Positions 7,546 through 15,090 of a DNA stretch of 21,392 nucleotides are shown piece by piece. The notes beneath the pieces are model-generated. The model saw only the letters and a list, made by a program, of their open reading frames with translations, did no database searches and was not told the origin of the DNA. Each line of letters begins with the position of its first letter. Within the stretch, counting starts at the first letter, position 1. Origin of the DNA: JOPF133 sp052144935 (GTDB lineage Bacteria; Acidobacteriota; Terriglobia; Bryobacterales; Bryobacteraceae). Location: assembly GCA_052144935.1 (NCBI GenBank), contig JBKQPR010000105.1, positions 1 to 21,392 on the forward strand. The letters are read 5' to 3'. The position numbers and the translations under genes are program-made.

Positions 7546-8556
7546 ATGAGCGCGGCGCCTGCTACCACTTCGCATCCCACACTCCACTCCGGCGAACCCG
7601 CCGGGCTGGCCCATAAGTGCCTGTACTATATGACCTTGATGCGCGAGGTGGAAGACCGCATCGAGCGCAAGCTGTACCGCCAGGGGAAGATCCTGGGGGG
7701 CGTCTATGTGGGGCGCGGGCAGGAGGCCATCCCGGTGGGCACGGCGCTTCTGGCGGAGCCGGACGACGTCCTGCTGCCCTCGCACCGCGACATGGCCGTG
7801 CTGTTCATCCGCGGCGTGCCGCTTGGCCGCATCTTCGCCCAATATATGGGCCGCGTGGGCGGCCTCACCCGCGGACGCGACGGCAATATGCACATGGGCG
7901 ATCTGAAATTCAACGTGATCTCCCTCATCAGCGCCCTGGCGGCCACCGTGCCGGTAGCGGGGGGCGTGGCACTGGCCCTGCGCTATCTGGGAAAGCCGGG
8001 AGTGGCGTTCAGCTATTTCGGCGACGGCGCCACCAGCCGCGGCGATTGGCACGAAGGGGTCAACTTCGCTTCTGTCCGGAAGCTGCCCGTGCTGTACGTC
8101 TGCAACAACAACCAGTACGCCTACTCGACGCCGCTTTCGTCGCAGATGGCATGCGCCAATGTGGCCGACCGCGGGCCGGCCTACGGCATGCCTGCCGAGA
8201 TTGTGGACGGCAACGACGTCCTGGCCGTGCATTCGGCCACGCGCCGCGCGCTGGAGCACATCCGCGCGGGCGGCGGTCCGTACCTGCTGGAGTGCAAGAC
8301 CTTCCGCATGACCGGCCACTCCGCCCACGACGCCGCGCATTACGTGCCCAAGCAGCTCTTTGAGGAGTGGGAAAGGCTGGACCCCATCACACGTTTGCAG
8401 TCCAGGATGCTCGCGAACGGCTGGGCCGGCGAAGCCGAGCTGGCGGAAGTGCGCGCGGGCGTCCTGCGGGAAATCGACGACGCGGTGGAGTCGGCCGAAC
8501 AGAGTCCTTACCCCGACCCCGCCAGCCTGCTCGAAGACGTGTACGAGAAACCCTGA
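7546..8556 (+). CDS. 2-oxoacid dehydrogenase E1 component, alpha subunit (pyruvate or branched-chain type)
   Basis: This is the 336-aa thiamine-diphosphate-binding alpha subunit of an alpha2beta2 E1. The ThDP/Mg signature runs from GDG at 159-161 (FGDGATSRGDWHEG) to NNNQYA at 187-192. The active-site loop is represented by FRMTGHSAHDAAHY. It decarboxylates a 2-oxoacid with the beta subunit and passes the acyl group to a lipoyl E2. Pyruvate, branched-chain oxoacid and acetoin-type enzymes cannot be told apart here. GAGGGG at 7534-7539 precedes the ATG at 7546 by 6 nt. The beta gene follows after 4 nt, forming an operon. No E2 or E3 gene is in the window, so these must be encoded elsewhere. Confidence 0.93.
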   Translation: MSAAPATTSHPTLHSGEPAGLAHKCLYYMTLMREVEDRIERKLYRQGKILGGVYVGRGQEAIPVGTALLAEPDDVLLPSHRDMAVLFIRGVPLGRIFAQYMGRVGGLTRGRDGNMHMGDLKFNVISLISALAATVPVAGGVALALRYLGKPGVAFSYFGDGATSRGDWHEGVNFASVRKLPVLYVCNNNQYAYSTPLSSQMACANVADRGPAYGMPAEIVDGNDVLAVHSATRRALEHIRAGGGPYLLECKTFRMTGHSAHDAAHYVPKQLFEEWERLDPITRLQSRMLANGWAGEAELAEVRAGVLREIDDAVESAEQSPYPDPASLLEDVYEKP

Positions 8557-8560
8557 ACTC

Positions 8561-9532
8561 ATGCCCACCACGTATCTGGAAGCCATCCGCGAGGGCCTCT
8601 GGGAGGAGATGGAGCGCGACCCCAACGTCTTCCTGCTGGGAGAAGACATTGGCGTCTACGGCGGGGCCTTCAAGGTGACCGCCGGGTTCATCGAACATTT
8701 CGGCGAGCGGCGCGTGGTGGACACGCCCATCTCCGAAGCGGCCATTGTGGGGGCGGCCATCGGCGCATCCTTCATGGGCCTGCGGCCGGTGGCCGAAATG
8801 CAGTTCGCCGATTTCATCACCTGCGGCTTCGACCAGATTGTCAACTTCGCGGCCAAGTGCCGCTACCGTTGGAACGCTCCGGTGCCCATGGTCATCCGCG
8901 CTCCCTCGGGCGGCGGCATCCATGGCGGACCCTTTCATTCGCAGAATCCGGAGATGTGGTTTGTGCGGACGCCCGGCCTGAAGGTGGTGGCGCCGGCCAC
9001 CGCGTACGACGCCAAGGGTCTCATTAAATCCGCCATTCGCGACAACGACCCGGTGCTGTTCTTCGAGCACAAAGGGCTGTACCGGCGCATCAAAGACGAC
9101 CTGCCGGGCGAGGACTACACCGTGCCCATCGGCAAAGCCAAGGTGGTGCGCGAGGGCCGCGACCTGACCATCGTGGCCTACGGCGCCATGCTGTGGACGG
9201 CGCTGGAGGCGGCCGAAAAGCTGGCCGAAGAGGGCGCCCAGGTGGAGGTGGTGGACCTGCGCACGCTGCTGCCGCTCGACCGCGAGACGGTGACCGAAAG
9301 CGTGCGCAAGACTTCCAAAGTGCTGCTGGTCCACGAGGACACCCGCACCGGCGGCATGGCCGGGGAACTGGCGGCCAGCATCACCGAGAGCGTCTTCGAG
9401 TACCTGGATGGTCCCATCCTGCGCGTGACGGCGCCCGATACGCCGGTGCCGTACAGCCCGCCGCTGGAAGACGCGTTTTTGCCCAATGTCGAGAAGGTGC
9501 TGGAAAAAGCTCGCTGGCTCCTCAGGTACTGA
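8561..9532 (+). CDS. 2-oxoacid dehydrogenase E1 component, beta subunit
   Basis: This is the 323-aa transketolase-like beta subunit. The N-terminal pyrimidine-binding domain shows LLGEDIGVYGG (26-36), the catalytic glutamate in DTPISEAAI (E60), and RAPSGGGIHGGPFHSQNPE (113-131). The C-terminal domain contains VVDLRTLLPLDRET and HEDTRTGGMAGEL, typical of E1 beta. It works with the alpha subunit encoded 4 nt upstream. The frame is open back to 8360 inside the alpha gene, but the ATG at 8561 gives the usual E1 beta N-terminus (MPTTYLEAIREGL). The sequence is full length. Confidence 0.94.
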   Translation: MPTTYLEAIREGLWEEMERDPNVFLLGEDIGVYGGAFKVTAGFIEHFGERRVVDTPISEAAIVGAAIGASFMGLRPVAEMQFADFITCGFDQIVNFAAKCRYRWNAPVPMVIRAPSGGGIHGGPFHSQNPEMWFVRTPGLKVVAPATAYDAKGLIKSAIRDNDPVLFFEHKGLYRRIKDDLPGEDYTVPIGKAKVVREGRDLTIVAYGAMLWTALEAAEKLAEEGAQVEVVDLRTLLPLDRETVTESVRKTSKVLLVHEDTRTGGMAGELAASITESVFEYLDGPILRVTAPDTPVPYSPPLEDAFLPNVEKVLEKARWLLRY

Positions 9533-9542
9533 GGGACTCGCC

Positions 9543-10297
9543 TTGCTGGTGCTGGTGCAGGCCGCCACCCTCGCGGGATGCACGGGCGGCGCGGCCTCCG
9601 AAGCAGTTGTCCGAGTACACCTACGAGGTGGTGCACGCCTATCCCCATGACCCTATGGCATACACCGAGGGACGGATTCCTGTATGAGAGCACCGGTAAC
9701 GAGGCGCAATCGTCGGTGCGCAAGGTGCGGCTCGAGACGGGCGAAATCGTCCAAAAGCACGATCTGCCGGATGCGTATTTTGGCGAGGGCATTGTCAACT
9801 GGAAGGACCGGCTGATCCAGCTCACCTACAAGACGCAGGTGGGCTTTGTCTACGATTTCGCGAGCTTCAGCGTCCGGCGCAAGTTCCGCTACTACCCCGG
9901 CGAAGGATGGGCGCTCACCCAGGATGGCAAGCGGCTGATCATGAGCGACGCCACGCCGCAGATCCGCTTCTGGGACCCCGAATCGCTCCAGGAAACCGGG
10001 CGTATTACCGTCACCGATGGGGGCGCGCCGGTGAAGAACGTCAACGAGCTGGAGTGGGTCCGGGGCGAGATCTACGCCAATATCTTCATGACCGATCGCA
10101 TCGCGCGCATCGATCCGGCGAGTGGGAAAGTGATTGGCTGGATCGACCTGACCGGCCTGTTGGGGCCGCGGGATCGCACGCCGCACACCGACGTGCTCAA
10201 CGGGATCGCTTACGACGCGCAGCAAGGCCGCTTGTTCGTCACCGGCAAATACTGGCCGAAGCTCTTCGAGATCAGGCTGGTGAAGGTGGGCAGGTAG
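9543..10297 (+). pseudogene. Glutaminyl-peptide cyclotransferase (lipoprotein), two frameshifts
   Basis: The bulk of the protein (from about 9672 on) is a recognisable bacterial/plant-type glutaminyl cyclase beta-propeller: DGFLYESTGNEAQSSVRKV, VNELEWVRGEIYANIFMTDR, IDPASGKVIGWIDLTGLL, VLNGIAYDAQQGRLFVTGKY and WPKLFEIRL. Its beginning lies in other frames. A lipoprotein signal with lipobox LAGC opens at TTG 9543, six nt after GAGGGA. A +1 change near 9600 leads to EYTYEVVHAYPHDPMAYTEG. A second break near 9672, apparently a short deletion after AYTEG, leads to DGFLYEST. The enzyme would cyclise N-terminal glutamine to pyroglutamate outside the cytoplasm. As it stands the gene is disrupted unless the breaks are sequencing errors. 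It starts 10 nt after the E1 beta stop. Confidence 0.82.
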
Positions 10298-10356
10298 GCG
10301 CCAGTGCAGCTCAGACCGGCATTAGGACACAAGACTGGCGGCCGCATGCAGAACGG

Positions 10357-10641
10357 TCAACCTGTTTGTGGTGCCGGAATAAAGCCATTATCCTTCATGC
10401 GCTGTACCCAGTCTTCATAGGAAAAGGTACATTGTGCCAAGGAAATGGTATCGCGCATATTCAGATGAATCCCGCGGGGAATGAAGTCGTGTCCCTGATC
10501 CTTGCGCGATCCGCGTCGAATGCCGAACTGAGCGATTAGCTTGCCTTCATATACAAGCCGGACAAGCTCGTGCTTAGATCCCGAATGCCTATCGCCTTTG
10601 AGTTTCACTGCAATCTTCTCGGCGTCATCCTTAGTCAGCAT
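10357..10641 (-). CDS. Small HicA-like protein, candidate toxin partner
   Basis: This is a 94-aa basic protein. Its N-terminal helix (MLTKDDAEKIAVKLK) leads to a HicA-like strand region with GSKHELVRLVYEGKLIAQFG (residues 21-40), then GHDFIPRGI and a C-terminal helix (YEDWVQRMKDNG). HicA toxins are small dsRBD-fold ribonucleases with a histidine in a GSHH-type turn. H24 in GSKHE lies in a comparable place, but the family match is by pattern only. The ATG at 10641 overlaps the end of the upstream fusion gene by 11 nt, which indicates translational coupling. A HicB-like domain in that upstream protein makes a toxin/antitoxin pairing plausible. Alternatively it is an uncharacterised accessory protein of a nucleotide-metabolism module. 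Confidence 0.6.
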   Translation of the reverse strand: MLTKDDAEKIAVKLKGDRHSGSKHELVRLVYEGKLIAQFGIRRGSRKDQGHDFIPRGIHLNMRDTISLAQCTFSYEDWVQRMKDNGFIPAPQTG

Positions 10642-11614
10642 TCTGGCGCGCCTTTCGGATTATAGATTGGAGCACTTTTAGTTGCTGTTTCGGTCCGGGC
10701 CCCAATTCCTCAGTTGGTTCGGACTCCAACATTTCGAATGTATCGACAATCAAGCTGCGCAAATTGTCCAGCGCTTCCTGTTCTGTATCGCCGCCAGTGG
10801 CTATGTTCGCATCGAAGAAGCTAGCCATAAAGCCGTCTTCGGACGCTTGCAAGACGGCCGGGATGTCGCGGTTAAGTTCGTAGCGTCCAGGTTCAAGCGT
10901 CGTCAATGGAACGGCCCCGAGCCGAGAACCTGCTAACCCCTGAAGATAACCGTTCATTCTGGCTAGGGTGCTTCCCACCGAATCCACGAAGCGTGGCATA
11001 GCCTCTGCGAGCGTTGCGGTATTTTTCATGGTTCGCTGCAATTCAAGTATGTCGCGCTGAAGGTCCTTCAGGGAGGGACCGCCACGGCTGAGAATCCGGT
11101 TTATCTCATCTTCGGTCAGGTCGGGTTCGCCCGGAGTACCGGCATATTTCTTCCTTGGAGCTTTCGTCAATAGAACGAATTCTGCCGTGATAAACGCTGA
11201 CTTGTGCCTAATAAGGAACGGGTGCTCCGTTGGGTTCGACAGGCTCACGCGCATACGTCCGCTGTAACCTGGGTCAATCTGAGGGCCCATGGATGCAAAA
11301 ATGCCGTGACGGAATAGATTGCTATGGGAACCCAACCTCCCCAATATCCGATCTGATAGCTTAACGGTCTCCTCAACGAGCACTAAGGCTGCGGCATAGG
11401 GCTGAAGAATGAGCGGCTGCTCTCGCAGATCGACCGGCTTTGAGTCGGTCGTGACCGCCGCCGCGGGCCCAACCCTAAAATCATAACTTGCCCCTTCCAG
11501 GCGGTCAGCGTCAAAGTCTTTGATTTGAAGGAGTCCCGCATTCATCACAGCCTGGATTTCGCTGTCCACCAGAACGCCGGGCTTGGGCAACGAACCCTTC
11601 GTGATGGTCAGCAT
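10631..11614 (-). CDS. dCTP deaminase/dUTPase-like domain fused to a HicB-like antitoxin domain
   Basis: This 327-aa protein has three parts. Residues ~15-150 follow the trimeric dCTP deaminase/dUTPase fold: GASYDFRVG (41-49), LGRLGSHSNLFRHGI (91-105) and IDPGYSGRMRVSLSNP (113-128). Residues ~165-225 are charged and probably helical/coiled-coil. Residues ~238-300 resemble HicB: SEDGFMASFFDANIATGGDT, then EEALxNL-like EQEALDNLRSLI. By hand alignment to E. coli Dcd, S111 and R115 correspond to S98 and R102, but catalytic E138 falls on S124, so deaminase activity is doubtful. The start is secure: an in-frame TAG lies two codons before the ATG at 11614. It overlaps the HicA-like gene by 11 nt. 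I infer an autoregulated antitoxin or nucleotide-sensing partner. Confidence 0.75.
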   Translation of the reverse strand: MLTITKGSLPKPGVLVDSEIQAVMNAGLLQIKDFDADRLEGASYDFRVGPAAAVTTDSKPVDLREQPLILQPYAAALVLVEETVKLSDRILGRLGSHSNLFRHGIFASMGPQIDPGYSGRMRVSLSNPTEHPFLIRHKSAFITAEFVLLTKAPRKKYAGTPGEPDLTEDEINRILSRGGPSLKDLQRDILELQRTMKNTATLAEAMPRFVDSVGSTLARMNGYLQGLAGSRLGAVPLTTLEPGRYELNRDIPAVLQASEDGFMASFFDANIATGGDTEQEALDNLRSLIVDTFEMLESEPTEELGPGPKQQLKVLQSIIRKARQNAD

Positions 11615-11640
11615 GCGCTAAGCATAGCACAAGCGCATGC
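11611..11640. promoter_or_regulatory. Inverted-repeat operator candidate over the start of the fusion gene
   Basis: Perfect 9-bp arms GCATGCGCT (11611-11619) and AGCGCATGC (11632-11640) flank a 12-nt spacer. The left arm contains the ATG of the fusion gene and the spacer contains its putative -10 box. A protein bound here would block transcription initiation, as expected for autoregulation of a toxin-antitoxin operon. Confidence 0.65.
11621..11626 (-). promoter_or_regulatory. Extended -10 promoter of the fusion/HicA-like operon
   Basis: On the minus strand TGCTATGCT forms an extended -10 (TGn plus TATGCT), with only 6 nt between the hexamer and the ATG at 11614. The expected start site falls at or next to the A of the ATG, so the mRNA is probably leaderless; no Shine-Dalgarno sequence is present. 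The -35 region has no consensus match, which is tolerated with an extended -10. Confidence 0.5.
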
Positions 11641-11696
11641 ACTCGCTAGCATATCGCGATCTAGAAGTCAATAGGAGGAAAATTCAAATGACCCCA

Positions 11697-11867
11697 CTAC
11701 CAGGGCTTTAAGGTTTCAGACGAGCCGGGAAGTCCTCTGCCGGACACGGCTATCTCGGCGCAAACTTCGGATGAGATGATGAGCGTGCCATAGAGTTGCC
11801 GCAGAAGATCAAAGGAATCGATTTTGGCTAGGGAAATGAGCGGGGACGAATTGGAGACGACTGTCAC
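11697..11867 (-). pseudogene. Truncated PIN-domain (DUF3368) toxin
   Basis: A 56-codon frame starts at GTG 11867, overlapping the TGA stop of the UPF0175 gene by 4 nt (GTGA). It reads VVSNSSPLISLAKIDSFDLL, then RQLYGTLIISSEVCAEIAVS and GRGLPGSSETLKPW-stop. This is the conserved N-terminal third of DUF3368 PIN-superfamily toxins, which are usually about 150-160 aa. The first acidic/polar metal-site region (SNSSPLI) and the glutamate of SEVCAEI are present, but the remaining catalytic acids are lost. No PIN-like sequence continues in any frame past the TAG, so a deletion rather than a point mutation truncated it. UPF0175 plus DUF3368 is a recurrent toxin-antitoxin-like pair, so the antitoxin here is orphaned. 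Confidence 0.8.
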
Positions 11868-12130
11868 AAACCGAGTTCAGCTAGAGTGCGCCGGTCTTCC
11901 TCCAGTTCAGTCGCGCCATAGCGGATCGGAGAAACGTTGTGCGCTGCGACAAAATCCATGAATGCGGCCAGGGGAGTGCCGCAAAGCTCCGCGGCCCGGC
12001 CTAAAGAGACTTTCTCCTCCCGAAACAATTCCAGGGCGAGAAGCCGCGCCGCTTCCTGGGAAAGATTTAGAGCGTCCAGATTCGCCGCCTGAAGAAGCGC
12101 GGCGGGCAACTCGACCTTTACGTTCTCCAT
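11864..12130 (-). CDS. UPF0175-family antitoxin-like protein
   Basis: This is an 88-aa protein with the UPF0175 pattern: an N-terminal strand VKVELPAALL, helix ALNLSQEAARLLALELFREE, the helix-turn-helix-like KVSLGRAAELCGTPLAAFMDFVA, and a C-terminal acidic tail ATELEEDRRTLAEL. UPF0175 proteins usually precede PIN/DUF3368 toxin genes and are thought to act as DNA-binding antitoxins. The truncated PIN gene overlaps its stop by 4 nt, confirming the pairing. The frame is open upstream into the TonB receptor gene, but the ATG at 12130 gives the normal family length. Its partner is broken, so it is probably a relic that may still be expressed. Confidence 0.85.
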   Translation of the reverse strand: MENVKVELPAALLQAANLDALNLSQEAARLLALELFREEKVSLGRAAELCGTPLAAFMDFVAAHNVSPIRYGATELEEDRRTLAELGL

Positions 12131-12170
12131 GCTTCTAACCTGGCTCAAATCAGGCAGTCCGTCATGCACC

Positions 12171-12182
12171 GGTCGGCCGACC
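12171..12182. repeat. 12-bp perfect palindrome between the UPF0175 gene and the TonB receptor gene
   Basis: GGTCGGCCGACC lies 41 nt upstream of the UPF0175 start and just past the end of the receptor gene. It could be an operator for the antitoxin or part of a weak terminator; there is no T-run. Given the high GC content it could also be chance. Confidence 0.4.
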
Positions 12183-12195
12183 GCTGAAAGCTTGC

Positions 12196-14964
12196 TTAGA
12201 AGTGAAATCCGATCGTCGCCGTGATGGCCCGCGGGCTCACGTAGTGCGTGCCGCTGAAGGTCGACAGGAAGTTGTACAGCGCTTCCTTGTTGGTCAGGTT
12301 CACCACCGACAGCCGCAGGCTCCATTTCTGCTTGTCGCCGCGAAAAAGGTTGTCCTGCCCCACCGACACGTCGAAGAGGTTGCGCGGCGCGATGCGCGGC
12401 GGGTTGTGGTCGTCGTTCTCGGTTCCCGCCGCCGGTATCTTCAGCAGCGCCGAGCCGTATTCCGCAGCCGGGCACAGGCCGTTCGGGCTGATGGGCGTGG
12501 TGATGGTGGCATGCACGCCGCCGCAGTACAGGCCCGCCTCGAACTGCTGATCCGGCGTCAGGCCGGAGACGTCCACAATCGTATCCGTGCCGTTGGGGCC
12601 GTTGACGCAGTTGCCTCCCGCGCACGGCACCTCGCCGGCCACCTGACCGCTATCGTAGCGCCAGTTGAAGCCGATCCAGGGGCCGTTTTTCAGCGGCTGA
12701 TACTGCACATGGGTGGTCTGGTTGAAAACCTCGTCGTGGTCGATGCGGAACACCTCGGCGCCCGTGGGCGTGGCGCCAATGCCGCTCACCTGCGGCTCGA
12801 AAAAGCGCGCCGCCACGTGCGAGAACACCACAAACGCCGACAGGCCGTGGAAGTTCGGCATGCTTCCCCGCACGGCAAACCCGGGAATCTTGGAACTGCT
12901 CCATTCGATCGGGTAGGTGATGGGCGTGTTGCCCAGCACGCTGAAATCGTAGGCCTTATGCGTGTACTTCCAGACGTATTCGCCATCCAGCACGAAGTAT
13001 TTGCCGAACGCCTGCTGCAGGCCGGCGTGGAACTCGTTGCGCCAGCCTGGACTCAGCGGAACCGAGGTCACGCATGGCGAAACGGTGGTCGACATCAGCG
13101 CATTGACCGCCGGATTGTTGCATCCCAGGCTGGAAAGCACCAGGTTTTCGTTGAAGGGCGTTTCCAGCGTGCGGGCGTAGGAGATCCGCAGCACCGAATT
13201 GGTTGGCTTGACGCTGTAAGCGATCCCCAGGCGCGGCTCCGCCTGGCTTGCGCTGGTGATGCCATCGTAGACGTCGCCGCGCAGCCCCAGGTTGAAGCTC
13301 CAGTGGCCCGCGGTGATGGTGTCCTGGATGTACATCGACAGCTCCCGGATGTTGGCGTGGCCATAAAAATGGTAATTTCCGGAGGTCGAGTTCGGACAGC
13401 CGTCGGAGGCAGGCACCGGCGCCAGGCGGGTCAAATCGTAGCAGCCCAGCAGCGGAATGAAGTTCGGATTGGGCTGCAGCGTCCCTTGGCACTGGGAGGG
13501 GTTGGTCAGCAACGGGTTCGTGTCGGGGCTGCCATCCAGGTTCAGGCAAACCGCGTTGACGGTCGGATCCACGATTCCGATGCTGTCCTTCTCCGTGATG
13601 ATGGTGTCCGAATAATTGACGCCGACCTTCAGATTGTGGATGCCATTGACGTACGACAAGGAAGCCCGCAGGGCCAGGTTCGTCAGGGTGCGATTCTGCC
13701 CGGCGGTCTGCAATTGCAGATCGGGGGTGAGGTCGGCGTACGGATTGCGGCTCGGGTAGTAATTGTATTGATCCTGCCGGATATTGGCGCCTATGGTGAT
13801 CGCCGTGTGGGCGCCCACCAGGCGCGTCCAGGCCGGCGCGACATTGAAGGTGCGGATCTGGGAGCGCTGGTCCTGGCTGCCCACGGGCAGGCCGTTGGGG
13901 CCCAGGCCGCCGTTATTGACGGTCAGGCCGGACCATCCATCGGCGGTTTCCGCGTCAAATGAATTGGGCGTCTGGAACCACGACCGGGTAAATCCCAAGT
14001 TCAGGTTGAAGCTGTCGGTTGTGCGCGGCTTGAAATCCAGGCGGTCGAAGAAGTTCTCCTCGTTGCCGTGATCGTGCATCACGGTGAGCTCCGGCCCGTC
14101 CAGGAAGCGGCCCGTATTCATCCCGCTCACCGAGATAAAGTTGCCCCAGCCGTTTCCGCCGCCGGCCAGATCGAAGGCCCCGCTGGAACTCCCAAAGCTG
14201 CCGTAAGAGGTGGTGATGTTGCCGTGCGGCGGCGAGACGCCCAGGCCCGACCGCGTGGTCACCACGATCACCACGCTGGTCTTATCGCCGTATTCGGCCG
14301 GCGGCGCGCCGTCGATCACTTCCATCGACTGCACCGAATCGAGCGGGATCTGGTTCGAGAAGACTTTGCTTTGCTGGTCGGTGATCGACTGCCCGTCCAC
14401 CGAGAAGGAGTTCGACGCGTGGTCGCCCATGCCATGGAACAATCCATTCGAATCGGCCGAGATGCCCGGCGAGGCCATCGTCACCAGCGAGCTCACCGAG
14501 GAGGATTGGCTCTCCAGCGGAAGCTTGTCGAAAAGGTCGCGGTCGACGTCCGTGTGGGTCGTCGAATTGGTCTCCAGCAGGTCCGCCGCGGCGGTCACCG
14601 CAACCGTGGTGGTCGCAGCGGCGCCCAGCTTGAGCCCGAATTTGACATCCAATGGTATGGGGGTCCGCACATTCACGTCCTGCGCGCCGCTCTCAAATCC
14701 GGGTGCAGTGGCGCTCAGGTGATAGTTGTTGAACGGGACGTTGCTCAGCTCAAACTTCCCCTCCGTGTCCGTAGTGATGGCGCGGTTGTAATGCGAGACC
14801 GGATTCTCCAGGGTCACCGTGGCCCCTACGATGGCGGCCTGGTCGGGATCCAACACAACGCCATGGATGGTTCCCGAGGTTCCGCTGGTGGTTTGGCCGG
14901 CCATTCCCGTTACAAAACACGTGAACGCAGCCAAAACCGGGATCGCGGAGGCGAACTTACTCAT
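12196..14964 (-). CDS. TonB-dependent receptor with N-terminal carboxypeptidase-regulatory-like domain
   Basis: This is a 922-aa outer-membrane protein. A signal peptide (about 1-23) is followed by a carboxypeptidase-regulatory-like beta-sandwich (about 30-110: GTIHGVVLDPDQAAIVGATV, TDTEGKFELSNVPFNNYHL, APGFES). A plug-like domain (about 125-235) contains FSVDGQSITDQQS and SVQSMEVIDGAPPAEYGDKT. The rest is a long beta-barrel with alternating aromatic strands, ending in TATIGFHF with the C-terminal phenylalanine needed for BAM recognition. This Oar-like architecture is greatly expanded in Acidobacteriota and is thought to import glycans or peptides. The ATG at 14964 precedes a clear signal peptide. 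No SusD partner is nearby. Several cysteine pairs in extracellular-loop-like regions suggest disulfides. The substrate is unknown. Confidence 0.92.
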   Translation of the reverse strand: MSKFASAIPVLAAFTCFVTGMAGQTTSGTSGTIHGVVLDPDQAAIVGATVTLENPVSHYNRAITTDTEGKFELSNVPFNNYHLSATAPGFESGAQDVNVRTPIPLDVKFGLKLGAAATTTVAVTAAADLLETNSTTHTDVDRDLFDKLPLESQSSSVSSLVTMASPGISADSNGLFHGMGDHASNSFSVDGQSITDQQSKVFSNQIPLDSVQSMEVIDGAPPAEYGDKTSVVIVVTTRSGLGVSPPHGNITTSYGSFGSSSGAFDLAGGGNGWGNFISVSGMNTGRFLDGPELTVMHDHGNEENFFDRLDFKPRTTDSFNLNLGFTRSWFQTPNSFDAETADGWSGLTVNNGGLGPNGLPVGSQDQRSQIRTFNVAPAWTRLVGAHTAITIGANIRQDQYNYYPSRNPYADLTPDLQLQTAGQNRTLTNLALRASLSYVNGIHNLKVGVNYSDTIITEKDSIGIVDPTVNAVCLNLDGSPDTNPLLTNPSQCQGTLQPNPNFIPLLGCYDLTRLAPVPASDGCPNSTSGNYHFYGHANIRELSMYIQDTITAGHWSFNLGLRGDVYDGITSASQAEPRLGIAYSVKPTNSVLRISYARTLETPFNENLVLSSLGCNNPAVNALMSTTVSPCVTSVPLSPGWRNEFHAGLQQAFGKYFVLDGEYVWKYTHKAYDFSVLGNTPITYPIEWSSSKIPGFAVRGSMPNFHGLSAFVVFSHVAARFFEPQVSGIGATPTGAEVFRIDHDEVFNQTTHVQYQPLKNGPWIGFNWRYDSGQVAGEVPCAGGNCVNGPNGTDTIVDVSGLTPDQQFEAGLYCGGVHATITTPISPNGLCPAAEYGSALLKIPAAGTENDDHNPPRIAPRNLFDVSVGQDNLFRGDKQKWSLRLSVVNLTNKEALYNFLSTFSGTHYVSPRAITATIGFHF

Positions 14965-15090
14965 CTTTTCATTGTCGAGGCCGGGGCGGACGGCCCTTTA
15001 CAATAATCTGACCGGCGGCCACGTATCCGCCGTGAATGAACTATTTGTGCGGATGAGCGGGCGTGTCGAAAATGCCAGCGCGCGCCACAG

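Noticed and set aside
7507..8649. 380-codon minus-strand frame opposite E1 alpha
   Set aside because: Codon shadow of a gene with an intact ThDP motif; no start context or recognisable domain.
11688..11711. Seven-codon plus-strand ORF (MTPLPGL) behind a strong AGGAGG, possible leader peptide
   Set aside because: It overlaps the end of the truncated PIN gene on the other strand, and no plus-strand gene follows that it could regulate.
12202..13962. 586-codon plus-strand open frame opposite the TonB receptor
   Set aside because: Arg/Val/Gln-rich antisense translation with no domain. The opposite strand has a signal peptide, plug and barrel with terminal phenylalanine.
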